A stretch of 64,000 bases of DNA. Source: Serratia inhibens (lineage in GTDB: Bacteria > Pseudomonadota > Gammaproteobacteria > Enterobacterales > Enterobacteriaceae). Shown piece by piece: positions 16,754 to 27,287 of the stretch. Numbering within the stretch: position 1 is the stretch's first letter; each line of letters starts with the position of its first letter. The notes beneath the pieces are model-generated. The model did no database searches. It had not been told where the DNA came from and saw only the letters and a list, made by a program, of their open reading frames with translations. The translations under genes were made by a program, and so were the position numbers. The DNA is taken from positions 1,674,001 to 1,738,000 of the forward strand of contig NZ_QYYG01000001.1 in assembly GCF_003591175.1 (NCBI RefSeq). The letters run 5' to 3'.

Positions 16754-17740
16754 ATGAACAAGAAACGCAGTGCCATTATTGTGGCGGTTATCGTGCTGAT
16801 CGCCGCCGCCGGTTATGGCTTTTGGTATTACCAACAGCAGCAAGACCAGCCGCTGACGCTGTACGGCAACGTCGATATCCGCACGGTGAATCTCGGTTTC
16901 CGCGTCGACGGGCGACTGGCGTCGCTGACCGTCGACGAAGGCGACCCGCTCCAACCGGGGCAACTGCTCGGCAAGCTGGACGACGCGCCCTACATTAACG
17001 CGCTGCAACAGGCGCAGGCCAACGTCGCCAGCGCCAAGGCCAAGCTGGCGCTGCTGATGGCCGGTTACCGCGCCGAAGAGATTGCCCAGGTGCGTTCGGA
17101 AGTGGCGCAACGCCTTTCCGCCTTTAGCTATGCCGACAGCTTCCTCAAACGTCAGCAGGGGCTATGGGCGAAAAACGCCACCTCCGCCGATGCGCTGGAA
17201 GATGCCCGCACCTCGCGCAATCAGGCGCAGGCCAACCTGCAAGCCTCGAAAGACAAGCTGTCGCAATACCTCAGCGGCAACCGCCCGCAGGAGATAGAAG
17301 AAGCCAAAGCCAATCTGGCGCAAAATGAAGCCGCGCTGGCGCAGGCACAGCTGAATTTGCACGATACCACCCTGGTTTCCCCTTCGGCCGGCACGGTGCT
17401 GACGCGCGCAATCGAGCCCGGCACCATGCTCAGCGCCGGCAGTACGGTATTCACGCTTTCGCTGACCCGCCCGGTGTGGGTGCGCGCCTATGTGAACGAA
17501 TCCAGCCTGGGTAAAGCGGTGTCGGGCGCCGAACTGGAAATTTATACCGATGGCCGGCCGAACAAGCCTTATCACGGCAAAATCGGCTTTGTGTCGCCGA
17601 CCGCCGAATTTACGCCGAAAAGCGTCGAAACCCCGGATCTGCGCACCGATTTGGTGTACCGCCTGCGGGTGATCGTCACCGACGCCGATGACGCGTTGCG
17701 CCAGGGCATGCCGGTCACCGTTCGTTTTGCCAAACCTTGA
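16754..17740 (+). CDS. ybhG: Membrane-fusion (HlyD-type) subunit YbhG
   Basis: A protein of 328 aa that links the inner-membrane ABC pump to an outer-membrane channel. The N-terminus has one membrane segment (residues 6-25) ahead of the lipoyl/barrel-sandwich start [19 protein letters not shown]. An Ala/Gln-rich coiled-coil hairpin spans about 75-200, then the second lipoyl half ([16 protein letters not shown]) and beta barrel. It is the second gene of the cecR-ybhGFSR operon. Confidence 0.95.
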   Translation: MNKKRSAIIVAVIVLIAAAGYGFWYYQQQQDQPLTLYGNVDIRTVNLGFRVDGRLASLTVDEGDPLQPGQLLGKLDDAPYINALQQAQANVASAKAKLALLMAGYRAEEIAQVRSEVAQRLSAFSYADSFLKRQQGLWAKNATSADALEDARTSRNQAQANLQASKDKLSQYLSGNRPQEIEEAKANLAQNEAALAQAQLNLHDTTLVSPSAGTVLTRAIEPGTMLSAGSTVFTLSLTRPVWVRAYVNESSLGKAVSGAELEIYTDGRPNKPYHGKIGFVSPTAEFTPKSVETPDLRTDLVYRLRVIVTDADDALRQGMPVTVRFAKP

Positions 17741-17750
17741 GAGGGCGGTA

Positions 17751-19481
17751 ATGGAACAGGTCATTGAGCTGGAGGCGTTGGAAAAACGTTTCCCGTCGTT
17801 GGCAAAACCCGCGGTCGCCAGCCTGACCACCCGCCTGACCAGTGGCGCGGTCACCGGGCTGGTTGGCCCGGACGGCGCAGGTAAAACCACCCTGCTGCGC
17901 ATGCTGGCCGGGTTGCTGAAACCCAGCAGCGGTACGCTGCGCGTCGCCGGGTTGGATCCGATCGCGCAAGATCGTCAACTGCACGCCATCCTCGGCTACA
18001 TGCCGCAAAAGTTCGGGCTGTATGAAGATCTGACGGTCATGGAAAACCTGACGCTGTACGCCGATCTGCGCGGCGTCACCGGCGATCTGCGTAAACAGAC
18101 TTTCGAGCGGCTGCTGACCTTCACCGATCTCACCCGCTTCACCACCCGCCTCGCAGGCAAGCTTTCCGGCGGCATGAAGCAAAAACTCGGGCTGGCCTGC
18201 ACGCTGGTGGGCCAACCGCAGGTGCTGCTGCTGGATGAGCCGGGAGTGGGCGTCGATCCGATCTCGCGCCGCGAACTGTGGCGCATGGTGCATGAGCTGG
18301 CCAACGACGGCATGCTGATCCTGTGGAGCACCTCCTATCTTGACGAGGCCGAGCAGTGTCGCGAAGTGCTGTTGCTCAATGAAGGGGAATTGCTGTTCAG
18401 CGGCGCGCCTAAAGATCTGACCCAGCGCATGGCCGGGCGCACGGTGCTGATTACGCCCCCCGCCGGCAGCCACCGCGCCCTGCTGCAACGGGCGATCTGC
18501 CTGCCTTCGGTTACCGACGGGGTGATCCAGGGCAAATACCTGCGGCTGATCCTCAAGCAGGGCGAAGATCACCGCCAGGTACTGCAGGCGCTGGATCTGC
18601 CGGATGCGGAAATGACGGAAGCGGATCCGCGCTTCGAGGATGCGTTTATCGATCTGCTCGGCGGCGGACCAAACAGTAAATCGGCGCTGGCGGAGATCAT
18701 GCCGACCGTCGAAGGTGAAAGCACGCAAACGGTGATTGAAGCTCAGGGGCTGACCAAGAAGTTCGGCGATTTCGCCGCCACCGACCATGTGGACTTCAAG
18801 GTGCAGCGCGGCGAGATTTTCGGCCTGCTCGGCCCGAACGGCGCCGGCAAATCCACCACCTTCAAAATGATGTGCGGGCTGCTGGTACCGACCGAAGGCA
18901 AGGCGCTGGTGCTGGATATGGACTTAAAAACCAGCTCCGGCAAGGCGCGCCAACACCTGGGCTATATGGCGCAGAAATTCTCGCTGTACGGCAACCTGAC
19001 GGTGGCGCAGAACCTGAAGTTTTTCTCCGGCGTCTACGGCCTGAGCGGCAAAGCGCAGCGCGACAAAATCAACGAGATGTCGACCGCCTTCAACTTTGGG
19101 CCGATCCTCAGCCAAACGCCGGATTCGCTGCCGCTCGGCTTCAAGCAACGGCTGGCCCTGGCCTGCGCACTGATGCACGAACCGGACATTCTGTTCCTCG
19201 ACGAACCGACCTCGGGCGTCGATCCCCTGACCCGCCGCGAGTTCTGGTTGCACATCAACGGCATGGTCGACAAAGGCGTGACGGTGATGGTCACGACCCA
19301 CTTTATGGACGAGGCGGAATACTGCGATCGCATCGGGCTGGTGTATCGCGGCAAGATCATCGCCGCCGGCACGCCGGACGATCTCAAACAACAGGTCGCC
19401 AGCGACGACAACCCCAACCCTTCAATGGAGCAGGCGTTTATCGATCTGGTGCAGGGTTACGATCGGGAGGAGCAGCCGTGA
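17751..19481 (+). CDS. ybhF: ABC transporter ATPase YbhF (two nucleotide-binding domains)
   Basis: A protein of 576 aa with two fused ATPase domains. Walker A motifs are GPDGAGKTT (from 39) and GPNGAGKST (from 361). The first half has the signature [11 protein letters not shown]. The second has [11 protein letters not shown], a degenerate signature, so one ATP site may be weak. Both Walker B motifs ([24 protein letters not shown]) are intact. The ATG at 17751 follows a GAGGGCGG site. It powers YbhR/YbhS export of cationic drugs or Na+/Li+, per E. coli reports. Confidence 0.95.
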   Translation: MEQVIELEALEKRFPSLAKPAVASLTTRLTSGAVTGLVGPDGAGKTTLLRMLAGLLKPSSGTLRVAGLDPIAQDRQLHAILGYMPQKFGLYEDLTVMENLTLYADLRGVTGDLRKQTFERLLTFTDLTRFTTRLAGKLSGGMKQKLGLACTLVGQPQVLLLDEPGVGVDPISRRELWRMVHELANDGMLILWSTSYLDEAEQCREVLLLNEGELLFSGAPKDLTQRMAGRTVLITPPAGSHRALLQRAICLPSVTDGVIQGKYLRLILKQGEDHRQVLQALDLPDAEMTEADPRFEDAFIDLLGGGPNSKSALAEIMPTVEGESTQTVIEAQGLTKKFGDFAATDHVDFKVQRGEIFGLLGPNGAGKSTTFKMMCGLLVPTEGKALVLDMDLKTSSGKARQHLGYMAQKFSLYGNLTVAQNLKFFSGVYGLSGKAQRDKINEMSTAFNFGPILSQTPDSLPLGFKQRLALACALMHEPDILFLDEPTSGVDPLTRREFWLHINGMVDKGVTVMVTTHFMDEAEYCDRIGLVYRGKIIAAGTPDDLKQQVASDDNPNPSMEQAFIDLVQGYDREEQP

Positions 19482-20668
19482 GCGAGAAAGCAGCCGTGAG
19501 CGAAGACATAGCCGTGAACGAGAAAACAACCTCCGCCGACGCCAGCAGTTTCTCCTGGCGGCGGCTGCGTGCGCTGTGTCTGAAAGAGACGCGGCAGATC
19601 CTGCGCGATCCCAGCAGTGGGCTGATTGCCTTTGTGATCCCTTTGATGCTGCTGTTTATCTTCGGCTACGGCATCAACCTGGACTCCAGCAAGCTGCGGC
19701 TGGGTATTTTAATGGAGCAACAGAGCGAAGACGCCCGCGATCTGGCCCACGCTTTTGCCGGTTCGCCCTACATTGAACCGACCATCAGCGACAACCGCCA
19801 ACAGTTGATCCAGCTGATGCAGGCCGGGCAGATCCGCGGGCTGGTGGTGATCCCCAATGACTTTGCCCAACATATGGCGCGGCCGCACGATAGCGCGCCA
19901 ATCCAGGTAATCACCGACGGCAGCGAGCCGAATACCGCCAACTTTGTCCAGGGCTATACCCAGGGAGTGTGGCAAATCTGGCAGCAGCAGCGCGCCACCG
20001 ATCGCGGGCGCGAGGACAAGCCGCTGATTGACGTGCAGATGCGTTACTGGTTTAACCCGGCGGCCATCAGCCGGCATTACATCATTCCCGGTGCCATCAC
20101 CATTATCATGACGGTGATTGGCGCGATCCTCACCTCGCTGGTGATCGCCCGCGAGTGGGAACGCGGCACCATGGAGGCGCTGCTCTCCACCCAGGTGACG
20201 CGCAGCGAACTGTTGCTTTCCAAACTGGTGCCCTACTACTTCCTCGGCATGATCGCCATGGTGCTGTGCATGGTGGTGTCGGTATTCGTGCTCGGCGTGC
20301 CCTACCGCGGTTCGCTGCTGATTTTGTTCGTGATCAGCAGCCTGTTCCTCGCCAGTACGCTCGGTATGGGGCTGCTGATTTCCACCATCACCCGCAATCA
20401 GTTCAACGCGGCGATGGTGGCGCTGAACGCCGCCTTTCTGCCTTCGATTATGCTGTCCGGCTTTATCTTCCAAATCGACAGCATGCCGGCGATCGTGCGC
20501 GCCGTAACCTATATCATTCCGGCACGCTACTTCGTCAGCACGTTGCAGACGCTGTTTTTGGCGGGCAACGTCGGCACGGTGCTGATGATTAACCTGCTGT
20601 TCCTGATCGCCTCGGCGGTAGTGTTTATCGGCCTGACGGCCTGGAAAACCCAGCGGCGGCTGGATTAA
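19478..20668 (+). CDS. ybhS: ABC-2 type permease YbhS
   Basis: A protein of about 396 aa starting at GTG 19478, which overlaps the ybhF stop and follows a GGGAGGAG ribosome site. The N-terminus carries three imperfect copies of an AVSEK-like unit before the normal start of the family ([22 protein letters not shown]). GTGs at the later repeat copies are alternative starts. There is one N-terminal and about five C-terminal membrane segments, with a periplasmic domain between. It pairs with YbhR. Confidence 0.93.
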   Translation: MSEKAAVSEDIAVNEKTTSADASSFSWRRLRALCLKETRQILRDPSSGLIAFVIPLMLLFIFGYGINLDSSKLRLGILMEQQSEDARDLAHAFAGSPYIEPTISDNRQQLIQLMQAGQIRGLVVIPNDFAQHMARPHDSAPIQVITDGSEPNTANFVQGYTQGVWQIWQQQRATDRGREDKPLIDVQMRYWFNPAAISRHYIIPGAITIIMTVIGAILTSLVIAREWERGTMEALLSTQVTRSELLLSKLVPYYFLGMIAMVLCMVVSVFVLGVPYRGSLLILFVISSLFLASTLGMGLLISTITRNQFNAAMVALNAAFLPSIMLSGFIFQIDSMPAIVRAVTYIIPARYFVSTLQTLFLAGNVGTVLMINLLFLIASAVVFIGLTAWKTQRRLD

Positions 20669-20676
20669 GGAGCCAG

Positions 20677-21786
20677 ATGATGTTTCACCGTCTTTGGACG
20701 TTAATCATTAAGGAAATGCAATCGTTGCTGCGCGATCCGCAGACCCGCGCGATCCTGATTTTACCGGTTATTCTGCAGGTGCTGCTGTTCCCGTTCGCCG
20801 CCACGCTGGAGGTGACCAACGCCACCATCGCGGTGTACAGCGAAGACAACGGCCATGCTTCGGTGGAGCTGACCCAGCGCTTCGCCAAGGCGAAAGCCTT
20901 TTCGCACGTATTGCTGCTGCGCAACCCGCAAGAGATACAAGCCACCCTCGACAACCAGCGGGCGCTGCTGCTGATCCGCTTCCCGGCGCAGTTTTCGCGC
21001 GATATCGCCAGCGGTACTACCGCCCCGCTGCAATTGCTGCTCGACGGGCGCAATTCCAACAGCGCGCAGATCGCCGCCAACTATGTGCAGCAGATTGTGC
21101 AGGATTATCAAAACGAGCTGATCGGCAACCGAGCCAAGCCCAACAACAGCGAGCTGGTGGTGCGTAACTGGTATAACCCGAATCTGGATTACAAATGGTT
21201 CGTGGTGCCTTCGCTGATCGCCATGATCACCACCATCGGCGTGCTGATTGTCACTTCGCTGTCGGTGGCGCGCGAGCGCGAACAGGGCACGCTGGAGCAG
21301 TTGCTGGTGTCGCCGCTGACCACCTGGCAGATTTTTATCGGCAAAGCGGTACCGGCGCTGATCGTCGCCACCTTCCAGGCCAGCATCGTGCTGCTGATTG
21401 GCATCTTTATGTACCAGATCCCGTTCGCCGGCTCGCTGCTGCTGTTCTACGGCACCATGCTGGTTTACGGGCTGTCGTTGGTGGGGTTCGGCCTGCTGAT
21501 TTCGTCGCTGTGCGCCACGCAGCAGCAGGCGTTTATCGGCGTGTTCGTGTTTATGATGCCGGCGATCCTGCTTTCCGGTTATGTCTCGCCGGTGGAGAAC
21601 ATGCCGGTGTGGCTACAGGATCTTACCTGGGTCAACCCGATTCGCCACTTTACCGACATCACCAAACAGATCTATTTGAAGGACGCCAGCTTCGGCATTA
21701 TCTGGCACAGCCTGTGGCCGCTGCTGGTGATCACCGCCACCACCGGCAGCGCCGCCTACGCCATGTTCCGCCGCAAAATGGCATAA
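20677..21786 (+). CDS. ybhR: ABC-2 type permease YbhR
   Basis: A protein of 369 aa and the last gene of the operon, 8 bases after ybhS. The N-terminal [19 protein letters not shown] is the family start. A periplasmic domain spans roughly 45-170 and is followed by five or six membrane segments including [20 protein letters not shown], the ABC-2 coupling region. It likely forms a heterodimer with YbhS. Confidence 0.95.
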   Translation: MMFHRLWTLIIKEMQSLLRDPQTRAILILPVILQVLLFPFAATLEVTNATIAVYSEDNGHASVELTQRFAKAKAFSHVLLLRNPQEIQATLDNQRALLLIRFPAQFSRDIASGTTAPLQLLLDGRNSNSAQIAANYVQQIVQDYQNELIGNRAKPNNSELVVRNWYNPNLDYKWFVVPSLIAMITTIGVLIVTSLSVAREREQGTLEQLLVSPLTTWQIFIGKAVPALIVATFQASIVLLIGIFMYQIPFAGSLLLFYGTMLVYGLSLVGFGLLISSLCATQQQAFIGVFVFMMPAILLSGYVSPVENMPVWLQDLTWVNPIRHFTDITKQIYLKDASFGIIWHSLWPLLVITATTGSAAYAMFRRKMA

Positions 21787-21788
21787 AA

Positions 21789-21820
21789 AAAGACTCTGCG
21801 ATAGGGATCGCAGAGTCTTT
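21789..21820 (+). terminator. Rho-independent terminator of cecR-ybhGFSR
   Basis: A perfect 14-base stem (AAAGACTCTGCGAT and its complement) with loop AGGG, ending in a T run, lies directly after the ybhR stop. Confidence 0.93.
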
Positions 21821-21831
21821 CTACTCGCTGT

Positions 21832-21901
21832 AAATCCTATGGATTTCATGCTGCGGCTAGGCGCCTTGCAACAACGCCGCAGCTTGAAAGACGACGGATT
21901 T
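21832..21901. repeat. Short, internally deleted ERIC derivative
   Basis: About 70 bases made of the two outer ends of the longer ERIC copies in this window: ATTTCATGCTGCGGCTAGGC joined to CAACGCCGCAGCTTGAAAGA. The central TAAGT core is missing. The ends can pair with each other. It lies between ybhR and ybhL. Confidence 0.65.
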
Positions 21902-22610
21902 AGCGACGGTTGCCGAAAATACGCAACAACATCAGGAACAGGTTGATGAAATCAAGATACAGCGTCAGCGCGCCGACGATGGCGTATTTGCGGAAGCTGT
22001 CTTTGTCATCGGCGTTCAATTGTTCGCCCATCGCCTTCAGTTTCTGGGTGTCGTACGCCGTCAGGCCAACGAACACCACCACTCCGATATAGGTAATCGC
22101 CCACATCAGCGCGGTGCTTTTCAACCAGATGTTCACCAGCGAAGCCAGCACGATGCCGATCAGCGCCATAAACAGCATGCTGCCGAAACCGCTCAAATCA
22201 CGCTTGGTGGTGTAGCCGTACAGGCTCATCGCGCCGAACATGCCGGCGGTCACCACAAAGGTGCTGGCGATCGAGCTGTAGGTATAAGCGATGAAAATGC
22301 TCGACAGCGTCAGCCCGGTCAGCGCCGAATAAAGCATAAACAGTGACGTAGCCACAGTGCCGCTGAGGCGGTTGACCATACCGGAAATCACGAACACCAG
22401 CGCCAACTGAGCGATAATCAGGCCGAAGAAGGTGATCTGGCTGGAGAAGATAAAGTTGAGGATCGCGGGCGTGTTGGCCGCGTACCAGGAAACGAACGCC
22501 GTCAACAGCAGGCCACAGGTCATCCAGCCATAAACCTGCGCCATATAAGCCTGAATGCCGCTGTTGGCACGTTCAACGATTGAACCATTAGAGCGTGGAT
22601 ATCGGTCCAT
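21900..22610 (-). CDS. ybhL: Bax inhibitor-1 family inner-membrane protein YbhL
   Basis: A protein of 236 aa from the ATG at 22610 (MDRYPRSNG), the start conserved with E. coli YbhL; an upstream in-frame ATG at 22637 is less likely. Seven membrane segments and the UPF0005/BI-1 features MLYSALTGLTLSSIF and VGLTAYDTQKLKAM are present. Relatives are acid-sensitive Ca2+ leak channels. The physiological role in enterobacteria is unknown. Confidence 0.94.
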   Translation of the reverse strand: MDRYPRSNGSIVERANSGIQAYMAQVYGWMTCGLLLTAFVSWYAANTPAILNFIFSSQITFFGLIIAQLALVFVISGMVNRLSGTVATSLFMLYSALTGLTLSSIFIAYTYSSIASTFVVTAGMFGAMSLYGYTTKRDLSGFGSMLFMALIGIVLASLVNIWLKSTALMWAITYIGVVVFVGLTAYDTQKLKAMGEQLNADDKDSFRKYAIVGALTLYLDFINLFLMLLRIFGNRR

Positions 22611-22741
22611 GACGGTTACCTTTTGCGTATTGAACAAGATTTCGAAACCCTGTTATGTCAGGTTTCACCTGCTATAAGCCTACCACAGAAAGCCTAGCCT
22701 GAAAGTTGCAAAGGTATTGATATATTTCTGCGGTTTACCCT

Positions 22742-23209
22742 TTATTTATTCGCATTATGCCAACGTTCCGCCGCCTGACGATCGCTGTCGCGCGCGTCGA
22801 CCCAGCGGTCGCCCTGCCCGGTCGCTTCGCGCTTCCAGAACGGCGCTCGGGTTTTCAGATAGTCCATGATGAACTCGGTGGCGGCGAATGCCATGCTGCG
22901 GTGCGCGCTGGTCACGCCGACGAACACAATCTCCTCGCCGGGAAACAGCTCGCCCACACGATGGATCACCGTAGCGCGCTGCAACGGCCAGCGGCTGCGC
23001 GCCTCCTCCACGATCTCCGCCAGCGCTTTTTCGGTCATGCCCGGGTAGTGCTCCAGCGTCAACGCGCTGACGTCGTCGCCCAGATTATGGTTGCGCACCT
23101 TGCCGGTGAAGGTCACGACGGCGCCGTCGTCATCGCACTGCGCCAGCCACTGATACTCATCGCCGACGCTGAAGGGCGCTGCGCCGACGCGGATACGGGT
23201 GTTTTCCAC
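22742..23209 (-). CDS. moaE: Molybdopterin synthase catalytic subunit MoaE
   Basis: A protein of 155 aa that transfers sulfur from MoaD thiocarboxylate to precursor Z (cPMP). Visible motifs are GAVVTFTGKVRNHN, LEHYPGMTEK, the HRVG segment and the active-site lysine region APFWKREATGQGDRWVDA. It is the last gene of moaABCDE and begins 2 bases after moaD ends. Confidence 0.97.
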   Translation of the reverse strand: MENTRIRVGAAPFSVGDEYQWLAQCDDDGAVVTFTGKVRNHNLGDDVSALTLEHYPGMTEKALAEIVEEARSRWPLQRATVIHRVGELFPGEEIVFVGVTSAHRSMAFAATEFIMDYLKTRAPFWKREATGQGDRWVDARDSDRQAAERWHNANK

Positions 23210-23211
23210 TG

Positions 23212-23457
23212 TTAACCTCCGGTTACCGGCGGAAAGAAAGCGACTTCATCGCCGGCGCGCAGCGGGTGCTCTGCCGCCACCAGCGACTGATTGACCGCCG
23301 TCAACAGCTTGCCGGATTCCAGCGCCAACGCCCAACGTTCGCCGCGTGCGCAAAGCGCCTTGCGCAGCGCCTCTACCGTGGGATAGTCCGCCGGCATCGA
23401 CAAGTCGCCAGTGCCCACCAGTTCGCGCACTTGCGCAAAAAACAGAATGTTAATCAT
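23212..23457 (-). CDS. moaD: Molybdopterin synthase sulfur carrier MoaD
   Basis: A ubiquitin-fold protein of 81 aa ending in VTGG, the C-terminal Gly-Gly that becomes the thiocarboxylate. The DEVAFFPPV segment before it contacts MoaE. Its start overlaps the moaC stop in ATGA. Confidence 0.97.
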   Translation of the reverse strand: MINILFFAQVRELVGTGDLSMPADYPTVEALRKALCARGERWALALESGKLLTAVNQSLVAAEHPLRAGDEVAFFPPVTGG

Positions 23458-23933
23458 AGATCCACCTTGAAATCACCGGACTTGCCGCCGCTTTTCGCCA
23501 GCAGCCGCACCGGGCCAATCACCATGTCTTTCTGCACCGCTTTGCACATGTCGTAAATGGTCAACGCGGCTACCGAGGCAGCGGTCAGCGCCTCCATTTC
23601 GACGCCGGTCTTGCCGGTCAGCCGGCAGCAGGTTTCAATGCGCACCCTGCTGTGTTCCGGTTGCGCCTCCAGTTGCACTTCAACCTTGCTCAGCATCAGC
23701 GGGTGGCACAGCGGGATTAGCTCCCAGGTGCGTTTCGCCGCCTGAATGCCGGCGATGCGCGCCGTAGCGAAGACGTCGCCCTTGTGGTGGCTGCCGTCGA
23801 TAATCATCGCCAGCGTGGCGGGCAGCATCTCGACAAAGGCCTCGGCACGGGCTTCGCGCACCGTCTCTGCCTTGGCGGACACGTCGACCATATGGGCTTC
23901 GCCCGCGGCGTTAATATGGGTTAACTGCGTCAT
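23454..23933 (-). CDS. moaC: Cyclic pyranopterin monophosphate synthase MoaC
   Basis: A protein of 159 aa from the ATG at 23933 ([19 protein letters not shown]), which aligns with the known E. coli start; a longer frame to 23969 overlaps moaB. Active-site blocks include [26 protein letters not shown], and the [18 protein letters not shown] region. It works after MoaA to form cPMP. Confidence 0.97.
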   Translation of the reverse strand: MTQLTHINAAGEAHMVDVSAKAETVREARAEAFVEMLPATLAMIIDGSHHKGDVFATARIAGIQAAKRTWELIPLCHPLMLSKVEVQLEAQPEHSRVRIETCCRLTGKTGVEMEALTAASVAALTIYDMCKAVQKDMVIGPVRLLAKSGGKSGDFKVDL

Positions 23934-23938
23934 GGCTC

Positions 23939-24451
23939 TTATTTCTTCAGATGTGGCTGGAAGTTGCACGGGCGGTGGCGCGCGTCCAACTGCTCTTCAA
24001 TGATGCGCTCCCAGGCGGTGCGGCAGGCACGGGTCGAACCCGGCATGGCGAAAATCACCGTCTGGTTGGCGATGCCGGCCAACGCACGCGACTGGATAGT
24101 GGCGGTGCCGATTTCTTCGTAGGACACCATGCGGAACAGCTCGCCAAACCCTTCGACCTCGCGGTCAAACAGCGGCAGCAGCGCTTCCGGGGTATTGTCG
24201 CGGGTGGTAAAACCGGTGCCGCCGGTGATCAACACCGCCTGTACGCCTTCATCGGCAATCCACGCGGAAACCCGCGCACGGATCAGGTATTTATCGTCTT
24301 TGACGATGGCGCGATCCACCACCCGATGGCCCGCCTCCAGCGCCGCTTCCTGCAGGTATTGGCCTGAGGTATCTTCAGCTTCGCCCCGGCTGTCCGAGAC
24401 GGTCAGAATGGCGATGTGCGCCGGAATGAATTCACTGCTGGCATGGCTCAT
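23939..24451 (-). CDS. moaB: Molybdenum cofactor biosynthesis protein MoaB
   Basis: A protein of 170 aa with the MoCF-binding fold: [34 protein letters not shown] and [17 protein letters not shown]. It resembles MogA and adenylylates molybdopterin in some organisms, but in E. coli it is dispensable. It is in the moa operon, 5 bases before moaC. Confidence 0.96.
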   Translation of the reverse strand: MSHASSEFIPAHIAILTVSDSRGEAEDTSGQYLQEAALEAGHRVVDRAIVKDDKYLIRARVSAWIADEGVQAVLITGGTGFTTRDNTPEALLPLFDREVEGFGELFRMVSYEEIGTATIQSRALAGIANQTVIFAMPGSTRACRTAWERIIEEQLDARHRPCNFQPHLKK

Positions 24452-24509
24452 TGTTAACGATGCTCCTCTTCGTTGAATACCCAGTAAACTACCTGCCGTT
24501 ATCAGGGGC

Positions 24510-24550
24510 GGCCGCAGGCAACCGACAACGCTGCGGTTTGAAACACGCAG
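24510..24550. repeat. ERIC end remnant in the moaA-moaB gap
   Basis: The string GACAACGCTGCGGTTTGAAA closely matches the outer end of the other ERIC copies (AACAACGCTGCGGCTTGAAA). No core or second end is clear, so this is a decayed fragment. Confidence 0.4.
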
Positions 24551-24553
24551 CGG

Positions 24554-25540
24554 TCAGCCGCCGATAAACGACAGGTTCTGGGTAATGCCACTGTTGTTCT
24601 GATGCAGGAAATGGGTCTGCTTTTTGCTCAGCAGCCCGCCCTGGATGCGTTGCTTCAATTCCTCGAGCTGACCGTCATCCGCCAGCAGATCGCGCAGCGT
24701 GATGCCTTGCTCGCCGAACAGGCACAGGTGCAGGTTGCCGATGGCGGAGACCCGCAGCCGGTTGCAACTGGCGCAGAAGTCTTTTTCGTACGGCATGATC
24801 AAGCCCACTTCGCCCTGGTAATCCGGGTGGCTGAACACCTGCGCCGGGCCGTCGCTGCGGCCGCGCGGTTGCCGTTGCCAGCCCTGCTGCTCCAGTTGCA
24901 AACGAATCACTTCGCCGGACAGGTGATGCCGGCGGAACAGCTCGCCGCCTTCGCCGGTTTCCATCAGTTCGATAAAACGCAGTTGGATCGGGCGGTCTTT
25001 GATCCAGTGCAGAAAGGCGCTCAGTTGCTGATGATTGACGTCACGCATCAGCACCGCATTGACCTTGACCTTGCTGAACCCGGCGGCAAACGCGGCATCG
25101 ATGCCGTCCATCACCTGGCGGAACTTGTCCTGGCCGGTAATGGCGTGAAACTGACGGGCATCCAGGCTGTCGACGCTGACGTTAATCGCCGTCAGGCCGG
25201 CGTCGCGCCACTGGGCAACGTCGCGCGCCAGGCGGTAGCCGTTGGTGGTGACCGCCAGCGTTCGGATGGCCGGGTTTTCACGCACGGCGGCAATGATCTC
25301 GGTAAAATCGCGGCGCAGCGAAGGTTCACCGCCGGTAAGGCGGACCTTTTCGGTGCCCAGTTCGGCAAATGCGCGGCTGACACGCCGGATCTCATCCAGC
25401 GACAGGAAGGTTTTCGGGCTGCCGTTAGGCTGGTAGCCGTCAGGCAAGCAGTAGGTGCAACGAAAGTTACACACGTCGGTGATCGACAGGCGCAGGTAAT
25501 AGAACTTGCGCTCATAAGCATCAATGAGTTGCGGCACCAT
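24554..25540 (-). CDS. moaA: GTP 3',8-cyclase MoaA (radical SAM)
   Basis: A protein of 328 aa. The start is the ATG at 25540 ([19 protein letters not shown]), which has GGAAAGG upstream within the riboswitch end; a longer frame to 25606 would read through the RNA element. Cys24, Cys28 and Cys31 (CNFRCTYC) bind the SAM cluster. A second cluster is held by [18 protein letters not shown]. The Gly-Gly C-terminus (SFIGG) completes the active site. It carries out the first step of molybdopterin synthesis. Confidence 0.97.
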   Translation of the reverse strand: MVPQLIDAYERKFYYLRLSITDVCNFRCTYCLPDGYQPNGSPKTFLSLDEIRRVSRAFAELGTEKVRLTGGEPSLRRDFTEIIAAVRENPAIRTLAVTTNGYRLARDVAQWRDAGLTAINVSVDSLDARQFHAITGQDKFRQVMDGIDAAFAAGFSKVKVNAVLMRDVNHQQLSAFLHWIKDRPIQLRFIELMETGEGGELFRRHHLSGEVIRLQLEQQGWQRQPRGRSDGPAQVFSHPDYQGEVGLIMPYEKDFCASCNRLRVSAIGNLHLCLFGEQGITLRDLLADDGQLEELKQRIQGGLLSKKQTHFLHQNNSGITQNLSFIGG

Positions 25541-25544
25541 AACA

Positions 25545-25660
25545 CCTTTCCAAAGTCGGGAGATGCGAGCGTTTCCGCTCTGCACCCTGGTGGCTGACTT
25601 CGCCACGGCCCAAGCGCCATATTGTTCGCAGGAACAACGTAGGCCCAGAGGCTAGGAGTT
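25545..25660 (-). ncRNA. Moco riboswitch upstream of moaA
   Basis: The minus-strand leader contains conserved Moco-RNA blocks in the correct order: CTCCTAGCCTCTG, GCTTGGGCCGTG, GCCACCAGGG, an extra hairpin (GAGCGGAAACGCTC), CTCCCG and GGAAAGGTGT just before the ATG. These match the E. coli moaA leader. It should sense molybdenum cofactor and reduce MoaA translation. Its last block overlaps the ribosome site. Confidence 0.9.
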
Positions 25661-25930
25661 TTGGTCTCAGTTCCCGCTGTTTGAAAGCCGGAACGAAACC
25701 GTGGTTTTCACCAGAATACTAGCGCTAAATAAACGCGATAGCCAACTCGCAATTTCGCTATATAATTGTCTATACAGCGATTTTACGTGGCTGCAAATCT
25801 GGTTAACCATGATAAACGCCCCTTGCGCAGGCGAATTGACCAGAATCACGCAAATGACACTCTTTTTCGCGTTTTTACGCCAAATCCGCTACTTTATGCG
25901 GGCAGTTTCAGCCCCTTTGTAAGGAAATTT

Positions 25931-26848
25931 ATGCGTAATCGTACCCTGGCCGATCTCGATCGGGTGGTGGCATTAGGTGGCGGCCACGGTCTTGGCCGCG
26001 TGATGTCTTCCCTGTCGTCTTTAGGCTCCCGTTTAACCGGCATTGTTACCACCACCGATAATGGCGGTTCTACCGGTCGCATCCGCCGCTCGGAAGGCGG
26101 CATTGCCTGGGGCGATACCCGCAACTGTCTCAATCAACTGATCACCGAACCGAGCGTCGCCTCCGCGATGTTCGAATACCGCTTCAGCGGCAACGGCGAG
26201 CTGTCGGGGCATAATCTCGGCAACCTGATGTTGAAAGCCCTGGATCACCTCAGCGTGCGCCCGCTGGAGGCGATCAATCTGGTACGCAGCCTGCTGAAAG
26301 TGGACGCGGCGCTGATCCCGATGTCCGAGCAGCCGGTGGATCTGATGGCGCACGATCACGAAGGCCATCAGGTTTACGGTGAGGTGAACATCGACCAGCT
26401 TACCCATATGCCGCAGGAACTGATGCTGTCGCCACACGTCCACGCCACGCGTGAGGCGCTGGATGCCATCGCGCAGGCCGACGTGATCCTGATTGGGCCG
26501 GGCAGTTTTCTCACCAGCCTGATGCCGCTGTTATTGCTGGACGATCTCACCCAGGCTCTGCGTCGCAGCAGCGCCAATATGATCTACATCGGCAATCTGG
26601 GGCGAGAACTGAGCGTCGCGGCGGCGGCATTGACGCTGAAAGACAAGCTGGAGCTGATGGAAGAACGGATTGGCCGCAAGATGATTGATGCGCTGATTGT
26701 CGGCCCGGCGGTGGATACCGGCGCGGTGCTCGATCGGGTAGTGATTCAGCAACCGCTGGAAGCGGCCGATATTCCTTACCGCCACGATCGTCAACTGCTG
26801 CGCCAGGCGCTGGATCAGGCGCTGATAGAATTGGGTACCCGCGCCTGA
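25931..26848 (+). CDS. ybhK: YvcK/YbhK-family gluconeogenesis-factor-like protein
   Basis: A protein of 305 aa from the ATG at 25931, with AAGGAA upstream. The N-terminal [17 protein letters not shown] is the CofD/YvcK nucleotide-binding signature; [13 protein letters not shown] and [10 protein letters not shown] follow. [21 protein letters not shown] marks the C-terminal half. Relatives are UDP-sugar-binding proteins that affect carbon flux and cell shape. It is divergent from moaA, as in E. coli. Confidence 0.95.
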   Translation: MRNRTLADLDRVVALGGGHGLGRVMSSLSSLGSRLTGIVTTTDNGGSTGRIRRSEGGIAWGDTRNCLNQLITEPSVASAMFEYRFSGNGELSGHNLGNLMLKALDHLSVRPLEAINLVRSLLKVDAALIPMSEQPVDLMAHDHEGHQVYGEVNIDQLTHMPQELMLSPHVHATREALDAIAQADVILIGPGSFLTSLMPLLLLDDLTQALRRSSANMIYIGNLGRELSVAAAALTLKDKLELMEERIGRKMIDALIVGPAVDTGAVLDRVVIQQPLEAADIPYRHDRQLLRQALDQALIELGTRA

Positions 26849-26863
26849 GTTAATCGCGGGCGG

Positions 26864-27121
26864 TTAATCGCGCCCGCGCAGCCACGGGTTGTCGCTGGCG
26901 GCGCTGTTGACCATATCGATATAGAGATCTTCCACCTGCTTGCGCGCCCAGGGCGTGCGGCGCAAAAACTTCAGGCTGGACTTGATGCTGGGATCGCTGC
27001 TGAAACAGTTGATGCGAATGCGTTCGGCCAGCCCTGACCAGCCATAGCTCTCCACCAGCTTAGTTAAAAGTTGTTCCAGAGTGACGCCGTGCAACGGGTC
27101 TTTGGACTGGTGTTCGGTCAT
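26864..27121 (-). CDS. VF530-family (DUF2132) small protein
   Basis: A protein of 85 aa. The family hallmark blocks [48 protein letters not shown] and VEDLYIDM are all visible. The fold is a small helical one and DNA binding has been suggested, but the cellular role is not known. It converges on ybhK; a GCGGGCG/CGCCCGC hairpin spans the junction. Confidence 0.85.
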   Translation of the reverse strand: MTEHQSKDPLHGVTLEQLLTKLVESYGWSGLAERIRINCFSSDPSIKSSLKFLRRTPWARKQVEDLYIDMVNSAASDNPWLRGRD

Positions 27122-27231
27122 GGTCTTTGGCTCGCGTTAGTCAATTGGCCGCACACCATAATCAGCTTTGGCACAGGCGACAAGAAATTTATCCCCTTCG
27201 TCTTTCAAACTGCAGCGTTCAAATCACCGTG

Positions 27232-27251
27232 GGGGCGAAGAAATTCGCCCC
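27232..27251 (-). terminator. Hairpin downstream of uvrB
   Basis: A perfect 8-base stem (GGGGCGAA) with loop GAAA lies 37 bases after the uvrB stop. No U run follows on the minus strand, so termination strength is uncertain. Confidence 0.5.
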
Positions 27252-27287
27252 GATGGATCCGGACACCGAATACGGTGCCCCTTCGGT

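Noticed and set aside
17715..18788. Minus-strand frame of 357 codons opposite ybhF
   Set aside because: It is the complement of a well-supported ATPase gene; high GC keeps antisense frames open here.
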